Below are positions 1 to 8,391 of a DNA stretch of 64,000 nt, in pieces. The position numbers were made by a program, and so were the translations under genes. The stretch is from Igneacidithiobacillus copahuensis (GTDB taxonomy: Bacteria > Pseudomonadota > Gammaproteobacteria > Acidithiobacillales > Acidithiobacillaceae). The stretch lies in the NCBI RefSeq assembly GCF_018854015.1, contig NZ_JAAXYO010000016.1, positions 1 to 64,000 of the forward strand, given 5' to 3'. Numbering within the stretch: position 1 is the stretch's first letter; every line of letters begins with the position of its first letter. The notes beneath the pieces were generated by a model, which searched no databases, was not told the origin of the DNA, and saw nothing but the letters and a program-made list of their open reading frames with translations.

Positions 1-1
1 C

Positions 2-241
2 TTGCCTCTCTACTCTTCCAGGCGGACATTTCTAACGTGCCGAAAGCGGACATTACTAATTTGCTGCTACATCCATGCCCTGCGACCATTGCCGAGCTGG
101 GAAAGTCTCGGCAAACTACGGCGGTGGACCGCGCAACTCATGGAGTTGCCGGAAGTCGCCAGCTCGGTGCGGGCGGATTTTGCCAGCCTGCTGCGTAACT
201 ATTTGAGCGAGAAAGGCAGTTTACTGCTGCGTTCAATCTAA
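2..241 (+). CDS. Glutathione S-transferase-like protein, C-terminal end (5' truncated by window)
   Basis: The reading frame is open from the window edge to TAA at 239-241, and the gene clearly begins upstream. The visible residues resemble the C-terminal helical domain of bacterial GST-like proteins: HALRPLPSW, then RRWTAQLMELPEVASSVRADF, and a Leu-rich tail. The N-terminal thioredoxin-like half is outside the window, so substrate and catalytic residues cannot be judged. The first 25 or so residues fit the family poorly, which could mean divergence or a frame error near the edge. The stop codon abuts ubiE, suggesting co-transcription. Confidence 0.5.
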   Translation: MPLYSSRRTFLTCRKRTLLICCYIHALRPLPSWESLGKLRRWTAQLMELPEVASSVRADFASLLRNYLSEKGSLLLRSI

Positions 242-252
242 TGGAGAGAGGG

Positions 253-1032
253 ATGACCGATCACGACCTGCCGGAAAACGAGCAAGAGTCTACCACCACC
301 CATTTTGGCTATCAGGAAGTTCCGGAGGCGGAAAAGGAAAAGCTGGTGCGCGGGGTGTTCAGCAGCGTTGCGAGCAGCTACGACCTGATGAACGATTTGA
401 TGTCGCTGGGGGTGCATCGGCTGTGGAAGCGCTACACGGTAGACCTGGCTCGGCCCCGCCCAGGGCAGCAGGTGCTGGATCTGGCCGGCGGCACCGGAGA
501 CCTGGCGGCGCTTCTCTATAAACGTCTACAGCCAAATGGTCGCATTGTCGTCTCCGACATCAACCCGGAGATGCTGGCGGTCGGCGAAAAGCGCCTCGCC
601 GACAAAGGCATGCTCGCCGGCGTCGAATTCGTTGAGGCCAATGCCGAAGAGCTGCCCTTCCCCGACCAACAATTCGATCTCGTTACCCTGGCTTTCGGCA
701 TCCGCAATATGACCCATCCCGAACGCGCCCTGGCGGAGATCTACCGGGTACTCAAGGTTGGCGGCCGCGCCTTGATCCTCGAGTTTTCGCATCCGCGTTG
801 GCCGGGCCTGCAGCAGATCTACGATCTTTACTCGTTCAATATCCTGCCAAAGATTGGCGAAATCGTCGCCAAGGACCGCGACAGTTATCAGTATCTGGTG
901 GAATCCATACGCCGCTTTCCCGATCAGGACACCTTCCGCATGATGATGGAGGATGCCGGTTTTGCGCGGGTCGACGTGCATAATCTGTCCGGTGGCATCG
1001 TCGCCATCCACCGCGGTTTTCGTCTCGACTGA
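253..1032 (+). CDS. ubiE: Ubiquinone/menaquinone biosynthesis C-methyltransferase UbiE
   Basis: SAM-dependent methyltransferase that C-methylates the benzoquinol (and demethylmenaquinol) ring in quinone biosynthesis. About 259 residues, normal for the family. The SAM-binding motif VLDLAGGTGDLA is followed by the UbiE signature FGIRNMTHPERAL and the EIYRVLKVGG block. The start at 253 is chosen because GGAGAG lies just upstream. An ATG at 241 overlaps the previous stop and also overlaps this Shine-Dalgarno sequence. A quinone methylase fits a respiratory chemolithotroph. It is followed by a 103 bp gap before metE. Confidence 0.93.
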   Translation: MTDHDLPENEQESTTTHFGYQEVPEAEKEKLVRGVFSSVASSYDLMNDLMSLGVHRLWKRYTVDLARPRPGQQVLDLAGGTGDLAALLYKRLQPNGRIVVSDINPEMLAVGEKRLADKGMLAGVEFVEANAEELPFPDQQFDLVTLAFGIRNMTHPERALAEIYRVLKVGGRALILEFSHPRWPGLQQIYDLYSFNILPKIGEIVAKDRDSYQYLVESIRRFPDQDTFRMMMEDAGFARVDVHNLSGGIVAIHRGFRLD

Positions 1033-1041
1033 TCCGGCCAG

Positions 1042-1070
1042 TGAAGGGGATTCATCCCCGGGCGTAAAAT
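1042..1070 (+). promoter_or_regulatory. Candidate metE promoter with MetR-like operator
   Basis: TGAAGGGGATTCA at 1042-1054 matches the MetR consensus TGAA-N5-TTCA exactly. A TAAAAT hexamer at 1065-1070 could be the -10 element, which puts the operator over the -35 position. It sits 82 bp before metE, the classical MetR/homocysteine-activated gene. No metR gene is in this window, so regulator identity is inferred from the motif alone. Confidence 0.45.
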
Positions 1071-1135
1071 TTCCCACTTGAGCCGCACCCACCAGCGGGG
1101 CATGATGGCTGCAATTTTGGCAGAGGAGTGATGAC

Positions 1136-3484
1136 ATGACCCGGGTGCACAATCTTGGTTTTCCCCGCATCGGCCACAAGCGTGAGCTGAAGAAGGCCAC
1201 CGAGGCCTATTGGTCTGGCGAAATCGACGGCGCCGAGCTGGAGGCACGAGGTGCGCAGCTGCGGGAGCGTCACTGGCGTATCCAGCAGACCTGCGGCGTC
1301 GATCTCGTCCCTGTGGGCGATTTCACTTTTTACGATCAAATGCTCGATATGAGCTGCACCCTGGGCGCCATCCCGCCGCGCTACGATTTTGCAGGTGGCG
1401 AAGTCGATCGTGACACCTTCTTTGCCATGGCGCGTGGGTCCAAGACGCAGCCGGCCATGGAAATGACCAAATGGTTTGATACCAATTACCATTACATCGT
1501 CCCCGAATTCCATGAGGATATGGAGTTCCGGCTGAGCAGCGAGCGGATTTTTGCCCAGGTGAAAGAGGCCCAGGCCTTGGGCGTGAAGGCCAAGCCGGTG
1601 CTGGTGGGTCCGCTGACCTACCTGTGGCTCGGGAAGGAAAAAGACTTGGACATCGCCCATGGCGAGGCTGGTCATCGCCACGATGAGGGCTGCGCTGGTC
1701 ACGGCGAGGCGCCCCGCCACAGCGGCTTCGATCGCCTGAGTCTGTTGCCCAAAGTCCTGCCCGTATACGCCGAAATCCTTGCCAAGCTGGCCGCGGCTGG
1801 CGTCGAATGGGTGCAGATGGACGAGCCGGCACTGGTCCTTGATCTGCCGCAGGAGTGGCTGGACGCGCTGGACACGGCCTATGCACAGCTGACTCAGGGG
1901 AAGACACCCAAGATCCTGCTTGCCACCTACTTTGAGTCCGTCGCCGATCATGCCGCACGGCTCAAGGCCCTGCCCGTGGCGGGACTGCATCTGGATCTGC
2001 GGCGGACGCCAGCGCAACGCGACGTTTTCTTGCAGAACTACCCAGCCGACAAGATCCTCTCTCTGGGCGTTGTGGATGGACGGAACGTATGGCGAACCGA
2101 TCTCGACGCCGCTCTGGAATTGTTGGCGCCAGCGCACAAAGCCCTTGGTGATCGTCTGTGGATCGCGCCTTCCTGCAGCCTGATGCACAGTCCGGTAGAT
2201 CTGGCCCAGGAAACAGAACTGGATGACGAACTCAAATCCTGGCTGGCCTTCTCCGTGCAGAAGCTGGACGAGCTTTCGGTGCTCGCCCGCGCAATCGACA
2301 AGGGCGAGTCGGCGGTTGCCCAGGAACTGGAAGCGGCGCGCAAGGCCGTCGCCTCGCGCAAGAGTTCGCCACGCATCCACAACGCCGCCGTCAACGCCCG
2401 CCTGCAGGAGCTGGGCAACGATGATGGCCAACGCCACAGTCCCTTCCCGGCCCGTGCCCAGGCCCAGGCCGCGCGTTTCAAACTGCCTCCCTTCCCTACC
2501 ACCACCATCGGCAGCTTTCCGCAGACACCGGAAATTCGTAAGGCACGACTGCAGAACCGCAAGGGTGAGCTGTCTGACGCCAAATACCACAAGATGATGG
2601 AGGCGGAGGTCGCCCTGGTCGTCAAGGAACAGGAGCGTCTAGGCCTGGACGTGCCGGTGCATGGTGAGCCCGAGCGCAACGACATGGTCGAATACTTTGG
2701 TGAGCAGCTCGCCGGCTTCGCCTTTACCCGTCACGGCTGGGTGCAGAGTTACGGCTCCCGCTATGTGAAGCCGCCACTCATCTTCGGGGATGTCTCGCGT
2801 CCGCACCCAATGACGGTGGAATGGGCCAAATACGCCCAGTCCCTCACCAGCAAGCCGATGAAAGGCATGCTCACCGGTCCGGTCACCATCCTGCAATGGT
2901 CCTTTGTGCGTGACGATCAACCGCGCGAGCGCACCGCGCTGCAGATCGCCCTGGCCATCCGTGATGAGGTCAAGGATCTGATCGATGCCGGTATCGGCAT
3001 CATTCAGATCGACGAACCGGCCTACCGCGAAGGTCTGCCCCTCAAGCGCAAGGATTGGGACAAGTATCTGGGCTGGGCCTCGCGTGCCTTCCGCATCTCG
3101 GCGCAGATCGCCCCCGATGACGTGCAGATCCATACCCATATGTGCTACTCGGAGTTCAACGACATCCTGCCGGCCATCGCGGCGATGGACGCGGATGTGA
3201 TCACCATCGAGACCTCCCGCTCACAGATGGAGCTGCTCGATGCCTTTGCCACCTTCAACTACCCCAACGAGATCGGGCCGGGCGTCTATGACATCCACTC
3301 TCCGCGGGTACCCAGTGTGGAAGAGATGGTGCAGCTCATGGAAAAGGCCGCCAAGGTGGTCCCTGCCGAGCGTCTTTGGGTCAACCCCGACTGCGGCCTG
3401 AAAACCCGCAAGTGGGCCGAGGTGACCCCAGCCCTGGAGAACATGGTCAAGGCCACCCAGGAAATTCGCCAGCGCCTGGCCTGA
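1136..3484 (+). CDS. metE: Cobalamin-independent methionine synthase MetE
   Basis: 5-methyltetrahydropteroyltri-glutamate:homocysteine methyltransferase, the last step of methionine synthesis, cytoplasmic and zinc-dependent. The 782 residues hold both MetE barrels: the N-terminal barrel with VEWVQMDEPALVLDL and the C-terminal catalytic barrel with TTTIGSFPQT, HGEPERNDMVEYFGE, IHTHMCYSEF (Zn ligands His and Cys), ITIETSRSQMELL (Zn Glu) and WVNPDCGLKTRKW (Zn Cys). AGAGGAG lies 8 bases before the ATG. Oddity: between LWLGKEK and GFDRLSLL it carries about 25-30 extra residues (169-197) with five His and one Cys, where E. coli MetE has a short loop. A strong terminator follows. Confidence 0.97.
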   Translation: MTRVHNLGFPRIGHKRELKKATEAYWSGEIDGAELEARGAQLRERHWRIQQTCGVDLVPVGDFTFYDQMLDMSCTLGAIPPRYDFAGGEVDRDTFFAMARGSKTQPAMEMTKWFDTNYHYIVPEFHEDMEFRLSSERIFAQVKEAQALGVKAKPVLVGPLTYLWLGKEKDLDIAHGEAGHRHDEGCAGHGEAPRHSGFDRLSLLPKVLPVYAEILAKLAAAGVEWVQMDEPALVLDLPQEWLDALDTAYAQLTQGKTPKILLATYFESVADHAARLKALPVAGLHLDLRRTPAQRDVFLQNYPADKILSLGVVDGRNVWRTDLDAALELLAPAHKALGDRLWIAPSCSLMHSPVDLAQETELDDELKSWLAFSVQKLDELSVLARAIDKGESAVAQELEAARKAVASRKSSPRIHNAAVNARLQELGNDDGQRHSPFPARAQAQAARFKLPPFPTTTIGSFPQTPEIRKARLQNRKGELSDAKYHKMMEAEVALVVKEQERLGLDVPVHGEPERNDMVEYFGEQLAGFAFTRHGWVQSYGSRYVKPPLIFGDVSRPHPMTVEWAKYAQSLTSKPMKGMLTGPVTILQWSFVRDDQPRERTALQIALAIRDEVKDLIDAGIGIIQIDEPAYREGLPLKRKDWDKYLGWASRAFRISAQIAPDDVQIHTHMCYSEFNDILPAIAAMDADVITIETSRSQMELLDAFATFNYPNEIGPGVYDIHSPRVPSVEEMVQLMEKAAKVVPAERLWVNPDCGLKTRKWAEVTPALENMVKATQEIRQRLA

Positions 3485-3510
3485 GCACAGAGGTTTTCCA
3501 AACCCAACAA

Positions 3511-3533
3511 CCCCCGCCCTGCGGGGGTTTTTT
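3511..3533 (+). terminator. Rho-independent terminator of metE
   Basis: The stem pairs CCCCCGC with GCGGGGG across a short loop and is followed by a run of six or more T. It lies 27 bp past the metE stop and ahead of the SulP gene, so metE appears to be a monocistronic unit or the end of one. Confidence 0.9.
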
Positions 3534-3602
3534 ATGGCTAGGGAACTAGCTTGCCCGCTGTTACTCTAATGGCTCGCCATATCTGATAAAGGGAGCCAAT
3601 GG

Positions 3603-5195
3603 ATGAGTCTGCCACAGACCTCCTCCGCCGGGCAGCAGCCTGCTGTCCAGAAACTCAATCTTTCACCCCTTGCCAATTTGCGTTTCGACGTTCCTGCTGC
3701 CCTGGTCGTCGCCCTAGTGGCCATCCCCCTCTGTCTGGGCGTGGCCTTAGCATCGGGGGCGCCGCTGATGGCGGGTATTCTGGCGGGCATCGTCGGCGGC
3801 TTGATCGTACCGCTGTTCAGCAAATCGCCCCTCTCGGTCAGCGGGCCCGCTGCCGGACTCACGGCCATCATTGTTGTTGCCATCGAAGACCTGCACAGCT
3901 TTCCCATTTTCCTGCTGGCGGTCATCATCGCCGGTGGTCTGCAGATCCTGATGGGCGTTCTGCGCGCCGGTGGCATTGCCTATTTTTTCCCTTCTGCAGT
4001 CATCGAAGGCATGCTTGCAGCCATCGGCATCATTTTGATCATGAAGCAGTTTCCCTATGCAGTGGGCTTCGATCTCGGACAATTTGGCAGCCAGGAATTC
4101 AGTAGCGGTGGAACGGAAAACACTTTCTCCGGCATTTTCAGCGCGCTGGGGCACCTGCAGTGGGGTGCAGTATTGATCAGCGTGGTCTGCCTGACCATTC
4201 TTCTGCTCTGGGACTTGGTTCCGGTCCTGAAAAGACAAACCTGGTTTTCTGGCCCCCTCATGGCCGTACTTGCCGGTACACTACTCAACCTGCTTTTTGG
4301 TGCTGTACTCCCATGGCTGCAACTTGACACCGACAAGCTGGTGCAACTGCCCGTCATCCACTCTACGGCAGAACTCGGCCAGCTCGTGCAGTTTCCCGAT
4401 TGGTCGGCCCTGGGTAAGCAGCAGGTGTGGATCGTTGGCGTGACCATCGCCATCGTCGCGAGCCTGGAGAGCCTACTGTCCATCGAAGCCGCCGACAAAC
4501 TCGATCCTTTCAAGCGGCGTACGCCTCTGGATGGCGAGCTCTACGGCCAGGGAGTGGCCAATATCATCAGTGGACTGATTGGCGGGCTACCCGTGACGTC
4601 GGTCATCGTGCGTTCCAGCGCCAACATCAGCGCCGGCGGCAGGACCAAGGCGGCGGCATTTCTGCACGGTGTCTTTCTGCTGCTTGCCGTGCTGCTGTTG
4701 GCGTCTTTCCTCAACCAGATCCCGCTCGCGGCCCTGGCTTCGGTGTTGATCATGGTCGGCTTCAAGCTCGCCCACCCCAAAGTCTTTCGCCACATGTATT
4801 CGCTGGGCAAGACACAGCTGCTCCCCTTTGTCATTACCATTGTTGCCATACTTTTTACCGATCTGTTGATCGGCGTCGCTGTCGGGCTGGTAGTAGGTCT
4901 ATTTTTCGTATTGCGCGCCAACTATCGCAGTGCATTGGAGCTCTGTCAGGAAGATCCCAATCACTATCTGTTGCGCTTCAAACGCGAATTGACCTTTGTG
5001 AACAAGGCTCGTCTGGCACATCTGCTGGACTCTCTACCAAACGGCAGCGTACTCACCCTAGACGGTGCGCAAGTGGCATTCGTCGACCATGACGTGCTGG
5101 AGGTAATCCGCAACTTCGAGGAATCCGCCCCGTTGCGCCAGATTCAGGTCCACGAACAGCACTTCGACAACCCAGTCTTGCGTGCGCGGATCTAA
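3603..5195 (+). CDS. SulP-family inorganic anion permease
   Basis: Inner-membrane transporter of the SulP/SLC26 family (sulfate, bicarbonate or related anions). The 530 residues begin with the family's N-terminal FDVPAALVVALVAIPLCLGVALASGAP segment, continue through about 11-12 hydrophobic helices, with the SGPAAGLTAIIV and GLPVTSVIVRSSANISAGG blocks typical of SulP. The last 90 or so residues (LTFVNKARL...VLTLDGAQVAFVDHDVLEVI) form a short STAS-like cytoplasmic domain. A bicarbonate role is attractive in an autotroph, but no carbonic anhydrase gene adjoins it and sequence alone does not fix the substrate. AAGGGAG precedes the start, and it converges with the next gene with a single base between the stops. 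Confidence 0.85.
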   Translation: MSLPQTSSAGQQPAVQKLNLSPLANLRFDVPAALVVALVAIPLCLGVALASGAPLMAGILAGIVGGLIVPLFSKSPLSVSGPAAGLTAIIVVAIEDLHSFPIFLLAVIIAGGLQILMGVLRAGGIAYFFPSAVIEGMLAAIGIILIMKQFPYAVGFDLGQFGSQEFSSGGTENTFSGIFSALGHLQWGAVLISVVCLTILLLWDLVPVLKRQTWFSGPLMAVLAGTLLNLLFGAVLPWLQLDTDKLVQLPVIHSTAELGQLVQFPDWSALGKQQVWIVGVTIAIVASLESLLSIEAADKLDPFKRRTPLDGELYGQGVANIISGLIGGLPVTSVIVRSSANISAGGRTKAAAFLHGVFLLLAVLLLASFLNQIPLAALASVLIMVGFKLAHPKVFRHMYSLGKTQLLPFVITIVAILFTDLLIGVAVGLVVGLFFVLRANYRSALELCQEDPNHYLLRFKRELTFVNKARLAHLLDSLPNGSVLTLDGAQVAFVDHDVLEVIRNFEESAPLRQIQVHEQHFDNPVLRARI

Positions 5196-5196
5196 T

Positions 5197-6111
5197 TTAT
5201 TCCGGTAGCTTCGGCGATAAACGGAGTGAGCGCTCTGCGGCGAGTTGCCGCAGGGCTGCCGGGTTTTTGCCATCTCTGGCCAGGCGCTCCCACAGTGGGT
5301 GAGGCCCTAGATTCATGCCGGCCCGCAACATCCGCTCGCGAATGCCGCCGCCACCACTAGCGAGCGCTAGATTCATCAGGATCAGGGCGTCGATATAGCC
5401 ATCGATATCTCTTTGATTGTGAGTGATGCGCAGCAGTTCTGCATACAGCGGCAAACGCAGTGGTTCTTCCTGGATGGCGGCTTGCAATATGGCAATGCCA
5501 TAGTGCGGATCGGTATTGCGTGACACCAAAGCTAGTGCCTTGGCCGCCGTCATTGGCTCCTGCAGTTGTGCCTCTGGCGAGGGAATGGGCATGCCCATCT
5601 TTTCCGCGAGGACGAGCAATTCCAGATTTCCCGGATCGCGTCGCAAGCCATCGCCCACCCGTTGCTTCCACCAAAGCTCGTCGCCGGGCACGGCACTCGA
5701 TTCGCCAAGGCTCTCGAGCAACTGTGTATAGGCATTCATATCCTCGAGGGCGAGGTAAGCGTCGAGGAGTTGATTGATCGCTCGGCCATCGCCAGGCTGC
5801 AGATCCACATACCAACGCAAGACCGTCGCGGCCTGTGAATAATGGCCGTACTGCATATAGATGTCCGCTTCCCGCAGCAGATCCTCCCCGCTCAGGGCTT
5901 CTTCCTGCACGACCTGCTGCGGCGCAGGCGTCGCCGAGACGGAAGGAGACACCGCGACGACGGGCTTCTCTTCGGGCGCAGGCGGGGCTAAGGGAAATTC
6001 GGTGCTATGCGCCGGTTTCTTACCCTTACGTCGCCCCGTGAAGCGGATGTACACTTCAATAGCGACCAGCACCACCACAACGATTTCCAGGATCAACATC
6101 AAACCCTGCAC
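5197..6111 (-). CDS. Membrane-anchored TPR protein, FimV-like
   Basis: 304 residues. An N-terminal membrane helix (about 5-22, LILEIVVVVLVAIEVYIRF) is followed by a basic RRKGKK stretch, a Pro/Ala/Val-rich linker to about residue 70, then TPR-like helices beginning DLLREADIYMQYGHYSQAATVLRWY, which recall the TPR modules of FimV, the inner-membrane organiser of type IV pili and polarity. It is much shorter than FimV and lacks LysM, so only the general family is supported. It lies downstream of a GTPase and lipoprotein on the same strand, suggesting one unit, possibly connected with surface motility (pilT/pilU lie 55 kb away). Confidence 0.6.
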   Translation of the reverse strand: MQGLMLILEIVVVVLVAIEVYIRFTGRRKGKKPAHSTEFPLAPPAPEEKPVVAVSPSVSATPAPQQVVQEEALSGEDLLREADIYMQYGHYSQAATVLRWYVDLQPGDGRAINQLLDAYLALEDMNAYTQLLESLGESSAVPGDELWWKQRVGDGLRRDPGNLELLVLAEKMGMPIPSPEAQLQEPMTAAKALALVSRNTDPHYGIAILQAAIQEEPLRLPLYAELLRITHNQRDIDGYIDALILMNLALASGGGGIRERMLRAGMNLGPHPLWERLARDGKNPAALRQLAAERSLRLSPKLPE

Positions 6112-6168
6112 GGATCACGCTCCTGACTTGCCACTCTGTGCGTAGGCACTTAGTCGAAAATGGAAAAT

Positions 6169-6795
6169 TTACCGGGAAGGAGATTGTGGCACCCCGCGTT
6201 GGATGCCGCCCAAAGAAAATTCGTCGTGCATAGCGTTCCTCTGTCCAATCTCACCAACGAGGAGTCGCAGTAATGTCAGCACTTCTTCGCGATCACGGAC
6301 GTCCGTGGTAGTGAGACGCAAGCGGAGGTCTCCGTGTCGCAGATAGGGCGGAAGACGCAGCTCTTCGCGTTCCGCTCCGGAAAGCTTGTTGAGCGCAACT
6401 ACGCCGGAGGGCTGGTGCAGATAGGGCAAAATCCGATCCAAGTAGAGATGGATTGCCTGCAGCGGTTTGGGTATGCGTGCATCCATCAGCAGCAGTATCC
6501 CGCTGGCATTCCGGCTCAGAATTTCCCACATGAACTGGAAACGCTCCTGTCCCGGAATAGCATAGATGTGCAAACGGTCATTGCTCACCGGGCAATCGAT
6601 CACCCCGTAATCCATAGCAACCGTGGTCGTGGTTTTACTATCCGAGACCGCCTCACTATGGAGCGCATCGGTAGTCAGGGCCTGATCGCCGAAGAGAGTC
6701 TGCAATACCGTGGTCTTGCCAGCCCCAACATGACCGGCAATCAGGATCTTCCTGACGGTTTGTGTCGGCCTGACGACGTCCAAGTCGTTGCACAT
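6169..6795 (-). CDS. Small GTPase of the MglA/COG2229-like type
   Basis: 208-residue P-loop protein. Walker A/G1 is AGHVGAGKTT near the N-terminus, and the switch II region is YAIPGQERFQFMWEIL, characteristic of bacterial Ras-like GTPases that often work with roadblock proteins. The ATG at 6795 lies 1 base after the stop of the upstream lipoprotein, implying translational coupling. Longer in-frame starts run into that gene and are rejected. Oddities: the Asp/Gly usual just before PGQ is Ala, and the G4 NKxD motif reads NKLS, so nucleotide specificity or turnover may be altered. No roadblock partner is adjacent. Confidence 0.7.
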   Translation of the reverse strand: MCNDLDVVRPTQTVRKILIAGHVGAGKTTVLQTLFGDQALTTDALHSEAVSDSKTTTTVAMDYGVIDCPVSNDRLHIYAIPGQERFQFMWEILSRNASGILLLMDARIPKPLQAIHLYLDRILPYLHQPSGVVALNKLSGAEREELRLPPYLRHGDLRLRLTTTDVRDREEVLTLLRLLVGEIGQRNAMHDEFSLGGIQRGVPQSPSR

Positions 6796-6796
6796 T

Positions 6797-7189
6797 TTAA
6801 TTGGCAGGAGCTGAGATCGCTTCTCCCACATATTTACCGACCCAATGCTCAATGTCCTGCACGTCGCGCAGGTGACCATACAGGCCAATCCGCGCATCAA
6901 ATTTTGTGACCGACGCCCCAAGTCCATGCAAGGTGATCAGGATTGCGTCCCCTCCTGCAGTGTATCCGCGCAACTCCACCGTTTGCGCATTGACGGTCTT
7001 CGTCCCGGTAAAACGCATACCGGCGGCCGGTAGGGCGCGCTCCGTGGCACTCACGACTGTCGCAAGGGAGGCAGGATAGTAGGTGTAGTACGGCACCGGA
7101 TTGATCTGCGGGGCAACAGTGGAACTACAGGCACTGAGAGAACCCGCCATTCCCAGCAACAGTGCCACCATTATCATGTTCTTCTTCAC
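6797..7189 (-). CDS. Small lipoprotein, DUF3568-like
   Basis: About 130 residues starting at a GTG (7189) preceded by AGAGGA. The N-terminus KKNMIMVALLLGMAGSLSAC is a lipoprotein signal with lipobox LSAC. The mature part ends with a segment, KFDARIGLYGHLRDVQDIEHWV, that resembles the beta/alpha C-terminus of DUF3568 lipoproteins, whose function is unknown. It heads a unit with the GTPase and the FimV-like protein, so a role at the envelope coupled to that GTPase is possible but unproven. Confidence 0.65.
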   Translation of the reverse strand: MKKNMIMVALLLGMAGSLSACSSTVAPQINPVPYYTYYPASLATVVSATERALPAAGMRFTGTKTVNAQTVELRGYTAGGDAILITLHGLGASVTKFDARIGLYGHLRDVQDIEHWVGKYVGEAISAPAN

Positions 7190-7324
7190 GGAAACATCCT
7201 CTCTGCAGGGGATCTGGATCACCTTGGGGAAGCTCCAAGGCACCTACTTGCGCATGTCACAAAATGCTACCATATTGACTGTGGGTAAAGCCAATTGTAA
7301 CGGTATAGATAGAGGGAGTTATCA

Positions 7325-7705
7325 ATGACGACAATACGTTGGATAGTCATCGCAATGGTTCCTGCCGTCCTGGCGGGCTGTGCCAATAATCCCTACGCCA
7401 GTAACGGGACCACGGCCAATGCCACCGGCGGGGCACTTCTGGGCTCCATTGCCGGCGCGGTCATTGGCAATCAGACCGGTTCACCATTGGCGGGCGCTGC
7501 CATCGGGGCAGGGCTCGGTGGCCTGGCCGGCTACGGCATTTCCCGGTCGCAGGAACAGCAGGCCCCCCAGCCAGCGCAGCCGAGTTATTACGCCCCGCCT
7601 GCCAACAATGTGCAGTGCCCGCCAGGATATACCTGTACACCGACCGCGCCACAGTATCAGACGCCACCCAGCTGTCCCCCTGGTTATAACTGCACCCCCA
7701 ATTGA
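7325..7705 (+). CDS. Glycine-zipper lipoprotein
   Basis: 126 residues with a lipoprotein signal (VPAVLAGC lipobox) and a central glycine-zipper 2TM-type segment (GGALLGSIAGAVIGNQTG, then GAAIGAGLGGLAGYGIS) as in SlyB/OmpA-like outer-membrane lipoproteins. The C-terminal half is Pro/Gln/Tyr-rich with a repeated C-PPGY-C motif (QCPPGYTC, SCPPGYNC), which is unusual for the family and could form disulfides in the periplasm. GAGGGAG lies upstream of the ATG. It is divergent from the lipoprotein at 6797-7189 across a 135 bp gap. Confidence 0.75.
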   Translation: MTTIRWIVIAMVPAVLAGCANNPYASNGTTANATGGALLGSIAGAVIGNQTGSPLAGAAIGAGLGGLAGYGISRSQEQQAPQPAQPSYYAPPANNVQCPPGYTCTPTAPQYQTPPSCPPGYNCTPN

Positions 7706-8241
7706 GAGCAGGCGACGCTTTGGCAAGGGACAACGCGCGGCCTGACCAACAAATATGGCAGCGAGCCGTCCTTACCTGGCAGAAAGCCGTTCCGTTCTGG
7801 CAACGACAGGGGATCGTCGTTGCCGGTTCTGGGCCGCTTCGCTGGGCGCGCCTTGAGCTCAATGGACGACAGATGGTCATGCAAATTCCCTCAGCGGGGC
7901 AGAAAACCGCGCAGGAGCATTGTGAAATTCTGCTGCACAGCAATGAAGTCGTTGCGCTGAAAAACACCGATGGTGAGGTGCACCCCCTGTGCCTCGATCG
8001 TTTTGGGGCAAGTATCGAATTACTGCGGCGCGAATGGATGCTGAGCCTGTTCCTCTTCGGACCGATATTGGGGGTTTTTCTGGTAAACCTCATCTTTGGT
8101 ATGCCTACCTTTTTGTGGTGGACGGCGCTCGGCGTGCTCGGCTTTTCGCTGGCAATCATGGCCAGCCTGCTGCGGCGGGATCTGCAGAACATGCAAGGCT
8201 GGTTGCAGAGCCGACAAAAATATCTGACTGTCAGCGGGTAA
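7702..8241 (+). CDS. Hypothetical protein with two C-terminal membrane helices
   Basis: Not assigned to a known family. About 173-179 residues. The soluble N-terminal part includes KAVPFWQRQGIVVAGSGPLRW and a PLCLDRFG motif. It is followed by a hairpin of two hydrophobic helices (about 112-134 and 139-158) and a charged tail with LLRRDLQNMQ. The start is uncertain: a TTG at 7702 overlaps the preceding TGA, while a TTG at 7720 has a GAGAG/AGCAGG sequence upstream. The overlap suggests coupling with the glycine-zipper lipoprotein. Confidence 0.6.
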   Translation: MRAGDALARDNARPDQQIWQRAVLTWQKAVPFWQRQGIVVAGSGPLRWARLELNGRQMVMQIPSAGQKTAQEHCEILLHSNEVVALKNTDGEVHPLCLDRFGASIELLRREWMLSLFLFGPILGVFLVNLIFGMPTFLWWTALGVLGFSLAIMASLLRRDLQNMQGWLQSRQKYLTVSG

Positions 8242-8391
8242 CCCGCTCGTATCCGTGCCGATACTTGCAAGCACCTTGGCAAGTCTATTTTTTTCTTCTA
8301 TCTTTCATTTTACTAAGATCCATATCTCGCGTATTACCATAGGTATCGCGGCGCGCCAGTTCGCCATGAAAAAATGGAGGTGAAAAGAAGA

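Noticed and set aside
1052..2590. Long minus-strand open frame opposite metE
   Set aside because: It is antisense to a clear MetE sequence, has no family resemblance and follows from GC-rich codon structure.
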